DNA of 64,000 nucleotides from Candidatus Bathyarchaeota archaeon (lineage in GTDB: Archaea > Thermoproteota > Bathyarchaeia > Bathyarchaeales > Bathycorpusculaceae), in contig JAOAIX010000005.1 in the NCBI GenBank assembly GCA_026414485.1, positions 1 to 64,000 of the forward strand. The letters run 5' to 3'. Shown here one piece after another: positions 30,082-38,034 of this stretch (within the stretch, counting starts at the first letter, position 1; each line of letters opens with the position of its first letter). The notes under the pieces are model-generated. The model was not told where the DNA came from and did not search any database. It saw only the letters and a list, made by a program, of their open reading frames with translations. The position numbers were made by a program, and so were the translations under genes.

Positions 30082-31977
30082 GTGCCGAAAATCATGAATC
30101 CGTACCTAGAAGCCCTTCAACCTAAATTAAGCCTTCAAGATTTAAAAAAACTAAGCGCCATAGACAACCCCATTGTCCACGAGTTTATAGCCAAAGCTAG
30201 CGACCTTTGCCGCCCTGACAAACTTTTTATATGCAGTGATGCCCCAGAAGACATAGCCTACGTAAGGCAGCAAGCTATAGCTACAGGCGAAGAGCGTGCT
30301 ATCCTTTCCCTTCAAGGGCACACGGTGCATTTTGATGGAATAAACGACCAGGGTCGCGACAGAGCTGCCACAAAATATTTGGTGCCTCGTGGTATAACCC
30401 TCAGCAAGGCTCTTAACCAGATCGACCGGCAAGAAGGCTTAGCGGAAGTTAAAGGTTTACTTCGGGATTCTATGATAGGTCGCACTATGATTGTGCGATT
30501 CATCTCTTTAGGTCCTCCTGACTCAGTTTTTACCATACTTGGCTTGCAATGTACTGACTCATGGTATGTTGCTCACTGCGAAGATTTACTCTACAGACCC
30601 GGTTACGGTCAATTCGTCAAGGCTGGGCCTAAAAGTGATTTTTTGCGTGTTTTGCATTCGGCTGGTAGATTAAATGAAGACATGGTTAGTGTGGATTACG
30701 AGAAAAAACGCATCTACATTGACAACATGGATAACACTATCTACAGCGTAAACACTCAGTATGCTGGTAACTCTGTAGGTTTCAAAAAACTTGCGTTTCG
30801 TCTTTCTATCCGCAAGGCCAGCAGTGAAGGTTGGCTCTCAGAGCATATGCTCCTTATGGGTGTTTACGGTCCTAACAAGCGCAAAACGTACTTTGCTGGC
30901 GCCTTTCCTAGTGCTTGCGGTAAGACGTCTACCGCGATGCTTCCCGGCGAAACTATACTTGGAGATGATATATCCTATATACGTGATATCGACGCGGTTG
31001 CCCGCGCTGTGAATGTAGAGTGCGGAATCTTTGGCATAATTCAAGATGTTAACCCTAAGGATGACCAGTTAATTTACAAAGTTCTCACAAGGCCGGGTGA
31101 AATTATATTTTCCAACGTGCTTGTCAAAGATGGCAAACCTTACTGGCTTGGAATGGGACAAGAGCTTCCTAAGGACGGCACTAACTTTTCAGGAGCTTGG
31201 TTTGAAGGGAAAAAAGATGAAGCAGGCAACGAAATTCCTCCTGCTCACAAAAACGCTCGCTACGCCGTCTCACTTAGGGCACTGGAGAATTGTGATCCTG
31301 AACTGGATAACCCTGCAGGCGTCGAGTTGGGCGGTATAATGTATGGTGGGCGAGACGCCAAAGCGTATGTGCCTGTCCAGCAGAGTTTTGACTGGTGCCA
31401 CGGTATCATAGCTTATGGTGCTTCCTTGGAAACCGAGACAACTTTTGCGACTTTGGGCAAAGAGGGTGTACCTGAAATAAACATGATGAGTATTCAAGAC
31501 TTCATTTCCATTCCCTTGGGTCAAAACGTTCGCAATAACTTGGAGTTCGGTAAAAAACTCAAGAAGGCCCCTATAATTTTTGGCGTCAACTACTTCTTAC
31601 GTGACTTAAATAATGGCAAATACTTGAACTCGCCGCAGGATAAGCATGTTTGGATCAAATGGATGGAGTTGCGTGTACACAAAGAAGCTGAAGCCATAAA
31701 ATCACCTACAGGCTACCTGCCAAAATATGAGGACTTGCGCAGACTCTTCAAGCAAGTGCTGGACAAAGACTACTCAAAGGAAGACTACACCAAACAATTC
31801 ACCATTCGAGTACCCGAAAACTTGGCGAAAATTGAGCGTGTTCAACGTTTCTACCAAGAAAATGTTTCCGATACTCCACTGGAACTATTTGGCATTTTGT
31901 ATCTGCAACGTGAACGCTTACTCAAAGCCAAGGCCAACTTCGGAGACTACATCCCCCCTGAAAAATTCGAGGACTAA
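30082..31977 (+). CDS. pckG: Phosphoenolpyruvate carboxykinase (GTP)
   Basis: A 631-residue gluconeogenic enzyme converting oxaloacetate and GTP to PEP. The GTP-type P-loop AGAFPSACGKTSTAMLPG, the metal-binding GDDISYI, and ECGIFGIIQDVNPKD are typical; guanine-site residues are in the conserved C-terminal part near PIIFGVNYFLR. It is full length. It starts at GTG 30082 or ATG 30094. It follows asparagine synthetase by five bases, probably co-transcribed. Confidence 0.94.
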   Translation: MPKIMNPYLEALQPKLSLQDLKKLSAIDNPIVHEFIAKASDLCRPDKLFICSDAPEDIAYVRQQAIATGEERAILSLQGHTVHFDGINDQGRDRAATKYLVPRGITLSKALNQIDRQEGLAEVKGLLRDSMIGRTMIVRFISLGPPDSVFTILGLQCTDSWYVAHCEDLLYRPGYGQFVKAGPKSDFLRVLHSAGRLNEDMVSVDYEKKRIYIDNMDNTIYSVNTQYAGNSVGFKKLAFRLSIRKASSEGWLSEHMLLMGVYGPNKRKTYFAGAFPSACGKTSTAMLPGETILGDDISYIRDIDAVARAVNVECGIFGIIQDVNPKDDQLIYKVLTRPGEIIFSNVLVKDGKPYWLGMGQELPKDGTNFSGAWFEGKKDEAGNEIPPAHKNARYAVSLRALENCDPELDNPAGVELGGIMYGGRDAKAYVPVQQSFDWCHGIIAYGASLETETTFATLGKEGVPEINMMSIQDFISIPLGQNVRNNLEFGKKLKKAPIIFGVNYFLRDLNNGKYLNSPQDKHVWIKWMELRVHKEAEAIKSPTGYLPKYEDLRRLFKQVLDKDYSKEDYTKQFTIRVPENLAKIERVQRFYQENVSDTPLELFGILYLQRERLLKAKANFGDYIPPEKFED

Positions 31978-32083
31978 ACAGAAATGCCTCAGCTGGTGCT
32001 CTTTTCCCTTTTTTCAGTTTTATCTTGAATTTAATTTACTGATTAAAAATTCATAATTGTTAATTATATTGAGGTTAAATCCA

Positions 32084-32386
32084 GTGGTAGCCAACACAAA
32101 AGCGAAAAAAGGTAGACTGAATATGTTGAAAAAAGAGTTCAAGAAAAACCGTGTGCAGAGCATCTACACAATAGACCTCACTCAGATTGAGGGAGACGGT
32201 TCTTTTCCCTGCCCAAGATGTGGCGCTTTGATATCTCCTGAAGACGAAACAGAAGAAGTCTACACAATCGTTGAAACAAAGGTTGCCAACGATGAACTGC
32301 TTGAATTAATAATTTCCTGCTGTACTTGTGGAACGACTTTGCGTGTCACTGGATTCCAGCACATAGTGGGTTTAGCCGGCGAATAA
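32084..32386 (+). CDS. Small zinc-finger protein
   Basis: A 100-residue protein. A basic N-terminus (VANTKAKKGRLNMLKKEFKKN) is followed by a strand-rich domain with two Cys pairs, CPRCGALISPEDE and CCTCGTTLRVTGF, likely binding one zinc. GTG 32084 has GAGGTTAA about nine bases upstream; an earlier TTG at 32057 lacks a ribosome site. I do not recognise a specific family. It is probably transcribed alone after the PEPCK gene. Confidence 0.7.
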   Translation: MVANTKAKKGRLNMLKKEFKKNRVQSIYTIDLTQIEGDGSFPCPRCGALISPEDETEEVYTIVETKVANDELLELIISCCTCGTTLRVTGFQHIVGLAGE

Positions 32387-32444
32387 AAATTTTGCTTGAA
32401 TAAGCTTTCGCTTTGGTTGAGTTTTTCTAGCTGTTCTAAAATTT

Positions 32445-32461
32445 GGAACACCTATTGTTCC
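32445..32461. promoter_or_regulatory. GGAACA-N5-TGTTCC inverted repeat
   Basis: A perfect inverted repeat of six-base arms lies in the 243-base gap between the zinc-finger gene and the membrane winged-helix gene. It matches the half-sites of the array at 15766-15796. No U-run follows it, so a terminator is less likely than a protein-binding site. I see no gene in the rest of 32387-32629; TTTTATATAG at about 32565-32574 is a possible TATA box for the next gene. Confidence 0.4.
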
Positions 32462-32629
32462 CATATGTATCAATGCCATTCTTCCAATAGGGCTGTTGAT
32501 TTTTTTAGGTACTGTTTAGAATGAGCCCTGTTTCTTTGTAACGGCTACGTTTTCTTCCCTTTATTTTATATAGCTTGAGTTCGCTGTTTACTATGACCTC
32601 AAGTAAGCGTTTATGGCATTACGAGATGG

Positions 32630-33112
32630 TTGTGTTTGAATCTGTCGCGCTCTCAAGATGAAAAGCTGGAAGGAACAACTTTTAGAGTGTATACTTATGT
32701 TGTCAAAGAAGGCAAACCTGTGGGTACACGTGAGGTAATGCGTGGCGCCAACCTTAGTAGCCCCAGTGTGGCTTACAGGCATTTGCAGAAGCTTGAAGCT
32801 ATGGGGTTGCTTCAAAAAAATGAATATGGCGAATACGTGGTGAAAGAGAAGGCAAACATACGCGGTTACCTGTGGATCGGCAAGCGTTTGGTTCCTAGAA
32901 TGATGTTTTACTCGTTCATTTTTATGTTCATTCTGGCTGTGGAGCTTGTAGTGTTGGCTATACATTTTTCAGTTGAAGATTACAAGTTTAAAGTTTTCTT
33001 TTTACTTTTAACCCTCATCACAGTAGCTGCCATGATTCTGTTTCTTGTGGAGGGAATTATTTTGTTGATTAGATCTAGGCGGGGCAGTTCAGTTGTTGAT
33101 GGTGAACGATAG
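32630..33112 (+). CDS. Winged-helix protein with two membrane spans
   Basis: A 160-residue protein. Residues about 15-75 form a winged helix (TTFRVYTYVVKEGKPVGTRE, NLSSPSVAYRHLQKLEAMGL). Two hydrophobic helices follow at about 88-110 (MMFYSFIFMFILAVELVVLA) and 120-145 (VFFLLLTLITVAAMILFLVE), with a basic C-terminal tail. Membrane-bound winged-helix proteins are frequent in archaea and may link envelope state to transcription. The start is TTG 32630, or the TTG six bases later. It lies upstream of surface-protein genes. Confidence 0.75.
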   Translation: MCLNLSRSQDEKLEGTTFRVYTYVVKEGKPVGTREVMRGANLSSPSVAYRHLQKLEAMGLLQKNEYGEYVVKEKANIRGYLWIGKRLVPRMMFYSFIFMFILAVELVVLAIHFSVEDYKFKVFFLLLTLITVAAMILFLVEGIILLIRSRRGSSVVDGER

Positions 33113-33336
33113 AAACAATGCTGTGCAACGGGGTATCAAGACTTTATGTGTTTTATTTTTTGGTTAAGTCTTCTTTTTAAATTAAAAGTTGGTGGTTAGG
33201 TGGCTTTTAGCGTTAATTTATATATGAGATTAAAGCGATTAACTTCGAGGAAGTGTGCTTAAAGTTTCCTATTCTTATGAGGCGGTAGCTGCCTCAACTG
33301 TGGTTTGTTGCACCTGCCTCTTGGAGGCTATCCTGC

Positions 33337-33933
33337 ATGATCGAAAAAAAGGTCAGTAGTCGCCGAAAAACGTTCGTGGCTCGAGAGGACTTAATGAATA
33401 GCTTAAGCGACATTGCCAAACAGCGGGGTCATAGTTTGTATGAAACTGTCAATGAGCTTTTTGAGCTGGCTATAGAAGCCCAAAACATGGGGTTGAACCT
33501 AAAACGTATAGTTGAAGAGCGGGCACTTACTGAACTGGCTAGAAAAAGAGGCTTCATACTTGCTTTGGAAACATTATGGTATGAAATGGCTGATGTTGCT
33601 TTTGAGGAGAAGAAGCGTCAAGCTCTAAAGAGTTGGTCTGAAGCAGGCGCCTGGTTTGCCAAACGTTACACCACAAGCACAGTTGCTGACCCGCTGTTAG
33701 CGTTTAAGACTGATTTGGCATTTTTCACGTGGAACGCTTCCGAATTGTACTTAGAAAAAAAAGGCTCTGCCGTCTCGGTGCGTGTTTTAAGTCCCCGCTT
33801 CACTTCGTCTTACACTTACCTGTTTGCTTCTTTTCTCGAAGGTGCACTACAAGCATTCGGTTACAAGATAACCTCTTCTGAGGTGACAAAGGGTTCTATT
33901 CGACTGCAGGCAGTCAGGAGTGAATCGACATGA
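33337..33933 (+). CDS. RHH-like protein A (paralog of next gene)
   Basis: A 198-residue protein. The first about 55 residues (KTFVAREDLMNSLSDIAKQR, SLYETVNELFELAIEA) have the strand-helix-helix pattern of ribbon-helix-helix DNA-binding domains. The remainder is a second domain ending in a strand-helix-strand unit (VRVLSPRFTSSYTYLFASFL, EGALQAFGYKI). The next gene has the same layout (DPVQAFKSF versus DPLLAFKTD; WYEAGLWYGK versus WSEAGAWFAK), so the two are diverged tandem paralogs, probably partners. They overlap by ATGA. Function unknown. Confidence 0.7.
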   Translation: MIEKKVSSRRKTFVAREDLMNSLSDIAKQRGHSLYETVNELFELAIEAQNMGLNLKRIVEERALTELARKRGFILALETLWYEMADVAFEEKKRQALKSWSEAGAWFAKRYTTSTVADPLLAFKTDLAFFTWNASELYLEKKGSAVSVRVLSPRFTSSYTYLFASFLEGALQAFGYKITSSEVTKGSIRLQAVRSEST

Positions 33934-34517
33934 GCAAACCTGAGAAGAACCCGACTAAACGGTTGATTTCTGTTCGCGATGACTTGCTAGACGAGGTCTA
34001 TCGTGCTTCTGTAAAAGAAGATACCACAGCAACAAAATTTGTTGAAGAAGCAATAAAATATGCTCTGAAAATTAGTCAGTTTGGCGTCGAATCTTCCAGG
34101 TTAGTTGAGCTCTGTGAGGTTATGCAAACCTACCGTACGCTAGGCGGAGTTTTTGTTCCAAGAGACGTGCTTGACTTTCTTATTAGCAAAGCCTGTAGGG
34201 ACTCAAAGGAGCCTCTTCATGTTCAGTGGTATGAAGCAGGTTTATGGTACGGTAAATTCCTCAGGGAAAAATTTTCTGACCCTGTACAGGCTTTTAAAAG
34301 TTTTCTGGAAGTTACCCGCTGGGATCTCAACGAAGTTGACTTAATCAGGGATCGCCAAGGCGAATTCGTAAAATTAAGATTCATCTCCACGTTACTTTCA
34401 AATGAAGAAACCGTGTTTTTAGTCAAATTTGTTGAAGGTGTAATGTCCAGTTTGGGGTACCGTGTCGTAAACTGTGACCATATGCGCGGTATTGCGGCGG
34501 TAGAATTCAAAAAGTAG
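33930..34517 (+). CDS. RHH-like protein B (paralog of preceding gene)
   Basis: A 195-residue paralog. The N-terminal RLISVRDDLLDEVYRASVKE and TKFVEEAIKYALKI look like a ribbon-helix-helix domain. The C-terminal domain carries LHVQWYEAGLWYGKFLRE and VFLVKFVEGVMSSLGYRVV. Coupled overlap with protein A suggests a heterodimer. It ends 180 bases before the large S-layer-like gene, whose promoter has five CATG elements, so a role in controlling that gene is a reasonable guess. Related sensor-type domains exist but I do not name one. Confidence 0.7.
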   Translation: MSKPEKNPTKRLISVRDDLLDEVYRASVKEDTTATKFVEEAIKYALKISQFGVESSRLVELCEVMQTYRTLGGVFVPRDVLDFLISKACRDSKEPLHVQWYEAGLWYGKFLREKFSDPVQAFKSFLEVTRWDLNEVDLIRDRQGEFVKLRFISTLLSNEETVFLVKFVEGVMSSLGYRVVNCDHMRGIAAVEFKK

Positions 34518-34529
34518 GTTTCCCCGCAG

Positions 34530-34584
34530 CATGTTTTTCCATGACTTTGGAACATGTTTAACATGTATATACATGTATATTTAA
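34530..34584 (+). promoter_or_regulatory. CATG-repeat promoter of the surface-protein gene
   Basis: Five CATG words begin at 34530, 34540, 34553, 34562 and 34572, spaced 9-13 bases apart, close to one helical turn. The last two form a perfect 16-base palindrome, ACATGTATATACATGT, at 34561-34576. A TATA-like TATATTTA at 34576-34583 abuts it. Transcription would start near 34607, leaving a leader of about 90 bases before ATG 34698 with AAAAAGGAG as ribosome site. Confidence 0.6.
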
Positions 34585-34697
34585 TGCGCCAAAAAATGTG
34601 TACAACTGCCAGTTCCAGCTAGCGTTTGTCTACAAAAGTATTAAATAGCGGTTTTGAAGTAAACCGTATCAGAAAATTAAAAAAGGAGAAAAAATTA

Positions 34698-37118
34698 ATG
34701 CAAAAAACTAATGCAAAAATCTTAATAGCCCTACTATTATCAGCTCTAGCTCTACCTCTCATACCTATGGCTTCTGCATCCACCGGCTTCATCTTCATTA
34801 ACCCTGCTACCGTTCCAACACTTCCAGCTCTGCCAGCTCCAAGCACTCCAGGTCAGCAGATTCCTGCTGGAGGCAACGTTAACCTCTACACCGGCGGTGT
34901 AACTTGGTCAGGTGGTCAAATCTACCTGATTTTGAGCCGCGATGGTTTCTCACAAGTGTCCGCTAACGACCTGTCTTACAGTGCAACCTTCAACCTCGCA
35001 AACATAACCCAGAACGCAACTAGCACTTACACCAATTCTATTGGAACTTGGACTGTTGGTTACAATTGGATCAACGGATCCATACCGCTTGACATTGCAG
35101 GCGGCAACTACTTCATAAAAGCCTTTGACGGAACCGCTGCACAAATTGCAGTAACCGACACATACATAACCGTCATTGCAGCGTTCCGTGTTTCACCCAC
35201 ATCAGGTGCACCAGGAGCCCCAGTCACTCTGCGCGGCTACGCTTTCCCAGCTAACGCGCTAGTAAACCTCACCTACACCGCCGCTCCATATCTAACAGGC
35301 GTGTTCACAATACAGAATTTAACCCAAGCCAACGAGTTGGGCGCGTTCACTGTGACAATCGCTGCCCCTGACCTCAAACAAGCTGGTGCAGCCGGCGCCA
35401 ACCCAATCGCTAATGGCACAATCACATTCTACGCCGTAAACAATGCAACAGGTGCCACCTATACCGCGACCTACACAGAATTCTTCAGAGGACTACTCCA
35501 AGTAAGAACCTCATTCCCAGGCGCTGGCAACGTGTATGGCAACAACACCGACTTCACAGCCAGCTTTAACGTCACAGTGGGCAGTTCACTTAGACTTGCA
35601 GGCATCTACTTCTACGCAAACGGCGCCTTAACCTTCATGTGGGATGGTTCCATAAACATCACTCCGACAGGAGGAGTAGTAGCAAACGGAACCGGCTTCT
35701 TCAACACAACCGTAACAATTCCATCAACACCCATGGGCGCTCACAACCTAACCATAACAGACGCAAACGGCCAAGTCTTCCGAATAATTGTCTACGTTGA
35801 ACCTAGACTGACTTTGACTCCAAACCGTGGACCCGTGGGCACAAGAGTAACGGCAACTGGTACAGGCTTCCCAGCCTCCTCAGGCACCACCGTGATCAAC
35901 GCAACGCTCCTGTGGCCTGGTCAAACAGTCTATATCGCCTCAGCGTTCACTGACTCAGCAGGTTCATTCACCACAACCTTTGTGGTTCCACAATCAGCAG
36001 GCGGCGCCTTCACCATAATGTCCTTCTCAAACACTTCACTACTCGTGTTTGATTGGAGAGCCAACGCGATATTCACCGTTACGCCCTCATTCTACGTCAC
36101 ACCAGACACCTTCAGCAACTCTGGTTCACTGATAGTGCTCGCTTGGGGTACAGGTTTCACTCCAGGCTTCTACTACTCAGTCAACCTCGACAACAACCAT
36201 CTAGCATTTGACGCCATCGGCCTGAAAACTACTCCATCAGTTATACAATGCAACGCCACAGGCTACTTATCCTTCGAATTCGTAGGCACAGGCTTCCGAC
36301 CAGGACAACACGTAGTTTCACTCTACGCCAACGACACATCAACCGTTGCAGCTTGGGCAACATTCAACGTAACAACAACAGATGACTCAATAGCTGGCAT
36401 GCTAACAAACATAAACAACACAGTTGTCACCACAAACACCAACGTTGCAGCCGTGAAGACTGATGTCAGCACCATAAAGACTGATGTGTCTTCCATCAAG
36501 GCAACTGTCGTCTCAATCGACGGCAATGTTGCAACAGTAAAAACTGACGTTGGCACTGTGAAGACTGATGTGTCTTCCATCAAGGCAACTGTCACCTCAA
36601 TTGACGGCAAAGTCGCCACAGTACAAACCAGCCTCGGCACAGTAAGCACAACAGTATCATCCATCAACGCCCAAATCACCTCCATCTCAAACGGCATCGC
36701 CACAGTACAAACCAGCCTTGGCACAGTACAAACAAAACTCAGCAACATTGACCCAGTCATCGGCGTCATCGCAGGCGACACAGCAGCCATCCAAACAACC
36801 CTCGGCACAATCACCACATCAATCTCAGCCATAAACCCCGTCTTAACCAGCATCGAAGACGGCATAGCCACAGTCAAAACTGACATAGGCACACTCCAAG
36901 GCACAGTCACCTCAGTAAAAGACGGCGTCGCAACCATCCAGACAAACCTCGGCACACTCTCAGTCAACGTCGGCGCACTACAAACTGACGTCACCGCAAC
37001 CAAAGACAACACCGCAGGTCTCTCAACTCTCATCTACGTCGCAATCGTGCTCGCACTGATCGCCGCAATCGCTGCAATCGCATCAATCTTTTTGATGCGC
37101 CAAAAAATCGCCAGCTAA
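34698..37118 (+). CDS. Large secreted S-layer or stalk-type surface protein
   Basis: An 806-residue exported protein. The signal peptide is MQKTNAKILIALLLSALALP ending ASA, then a long Gly/Ala/Thr/Asn-rich beta region with at least three Ig/IPT-like modules (RVSPTSGAPGAPVTLRGYAF, LTPNRGPVGTRVTATGTGF, VTPDTFSNSGSLIVLAWGTG). From about residue 561 to 775 comes a heptad-patterned stem rich in V-x-T/S-x-I repeats, then a C-terminal membrane span (LIYVAIVLALIAAIAAIASI) and a short basic end. The plan of head, coiled-coil stem and anchor recalls archaeal S-layer stalks. Many NxT/S sequons are present, and codon use and promoter suggest high expression. The start was chosen at ATG 34698, after AAGGAG. 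Confidence 0.8.
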   Translation: MQKTNAKILIALLLSALALPLIPMASASTGFIFINPATVPTLPALPAPSTPGQQIPAGGNVNLYTGGVTWSGGQIYLILSRDGFSQVSANDLSYSATFNLANITQNATSTYTNSIGTWTVGYNWINGSIPLDIAGGNYFIKAFDGTAAQIAVTDTYITVIAAFRVSPTSGAPGAPVTLRGYAFPANALVNLTYTAAPYLTGVFTIQNLTQANELGAFTVTIAAPDLKQAGAAGANPIANGTITFYAVNNATGATYTATYTEFFRGLLQVRTSFPGAGNVYGNNTDFTASFNVTVGSSLRLAGIYFYANGALTFMWDGSINITPTGGVVANGTGFFNTTVTIPSTPMGAHNLTITDANGQVFRIIVYVEPRLTLTPNRGPVGTRVTATGTGFPASSGTTVINATLLWPGQTVYIASAFTDSAGSFTTTFVVPQSAGGAFTIMSFSNTSLLVFDWRANAIFTVTPSFYVTPDTFSNSGSLIVLAWGTGFTPGFYYSVNLDNNHLAFDAIGLKTTPSVIQCNATGYLSFEFVGTGFRPGQHVVSLYANDTSTVAAWATFNVTTTDDSIAGMLTNINNTVVTTNTNVAAVKTDVSTIKTDVSSIKATVVSIDGNVATVKTDVGTVKTDVSSIKATVTSIDGKVATVQTSLGTVSTTVSSINAQITSISNGIATVQTSLGTVQTKLSNIDPVIGVIAGDTAAIQTTLGTITTSISAINPVLTSIEDGIATVKTDIGTLQGTVTSVKDGVATIQTNLGTLSVNVGALQTDVTATKDNTAGLSTLIYVAIVLALIAAIAAIASIFLMRQKIAS
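36477..36593 (+). repeat. 84-base direct repeat in the stem region
   Basis: A 33-base block beginning AAGACTGATGTGTCTTCC occurs identically at 36477 and 36561, a period of 84 bases or 28 residues (four heptads). The following half of each unit is similar but diverged. The whole stem (about 36440-37010) reads as degenerate repeats of this kind, which implies recent unit duplication. Confidence 0.75.
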
Positions 37119-37130
37119 AAAACCCAACAA

Positions 37131-37165
37131 GAGAGACAACCCTCTCTCCCTTCTTTTCTTTATAT
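37131..37165 (+). terminator. Candidate terminator after surface-protein gene
   Basis: GAGAG and CTCTC can pair around a six-base loop at 37131-37146. They are followed by a pyrimidine-rich CCCTTCTTTTCTTTAT tract, 13 bases after the stop codon. T-rich runs are enough for archaeal termination, so this is a plausible end for a strongly transcribed gene. Confidence 0.4.
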
Positions 37166-37344
37166 TAATAAACCCAAATTATACTTTCACCAACTTTTTA
37201 TACACCACTTTTTAACTAAAATGATCTAAAACCAACATCCAACCCTTTAATTCTACCAAAAAATTAACACAACAAAATCCAAAAAGATATTATCCATCAA
37301 ACAAACACCTAAACCACAAAACCAACAAAGGTGAAAAACTAACC

Positions 37345-38034
37345 TTGAAAAACATAAAAATCTCACTAACCGAAGAACGAGACGAAGACTCATGGTTTGA
37401 CCTAAGCCTCCGCCAACTCCGCGCAGGAGAAGTCCGCTTCTACAAAGCCGACGACCTGCAAACAGGCCAATGGCTCTTCAAAGTTTGCGTCGACACAGAA
37501 AACAACAAAACCATGGTGAAAGCCATCAAATGCCCCCCTGGCAAACTCTTCAGCCAGCTTGAAGGCGCAACCATGCTCTTCCAGCAAAGCCTCAACCCAG
37601 ACCTATACTACGACATAATCTCGCTGACTAGAGTTGACCAAGAAGGTCGCGTCCGCCGCGAAGTTGTAAAAACACTCGAAGAAGTCCCCGCAGTTATACG
37701 CGAATACTTTGACGTACAAGAGTACGCCCACGCCACAGGCAAAAAACTCCCAGGCAACCAACTTGTCACTCTGTCTAAGAAAGACGACGAAAAAGCCATG
37801 ATAACCCTCTTCATCATCGAACGCGCCTGGACCTTACCGCCTGAAGAACGACACAAAAGCCTTGACCTTTTAGCATTAATCAAGAAACTGCAGAAAACCA
37901 GCATAACCGAAATGAGCCACTTAGCAGCCGAACAGTTCGGCGTCGACCGCGCAACACTAGAATCCATGCTTTCTAAGCTGGAAGAAAAAGGAAAAATAAA
38001 ACGCCTCGACGAAAACTTTGTCGCCCTAATTTAA
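37345..38034 (+). CDS. Uncharacterised protein with C-terminal winged helix
   Basis: A 229-residue soluble protein. The N-terminal about 150 residues are alpha/beta and unfamiliar (WFDLSLRQLRAGEVRFYKAD, LFKVCVDTENNKTMVKAIKC, QSLNPDLYYDIISLTRVD). The last 75 residues look like a winged helix (LDLLALIKKLQKTSITEMSH, VDRATLESMLSKLEEKGKIK). TTG 37345 follows GGTGA. It overlaps the AAA+ gene tail-to-tail by four bases. It may regulate or act with the ATPase and coiled-coil pair, but no direct evidence exists. Confidence 0.65.
   Translation: MKNIKISLTEERDEDSWFDLSLRQLRAGEVRFYKADDLQTGQWLFKVCVDTENNKTMVKAIKCPPGKLFSQLEGATMLFQQSLNPDLYYDIISLTRVDQEGRVRREVVKTLEEVPAVIREYFDVQEYAHATGKKLPGNQLVTLSKKDDEKAMITLFIIERAWTLPPEERHKSLDLLALIKKLQKTSITEMSHLAAEQFGVDRATLESMLSKLEEKGKIKRLDENFVALI

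Noticed and set aside
36323-37033. A 236-residue open frame opposite the surface-protein stem
   Set aside because: It mirrors the repeat codons of the stem on the other strand (Val/Thr-rich) and has no independent start signal or domain.
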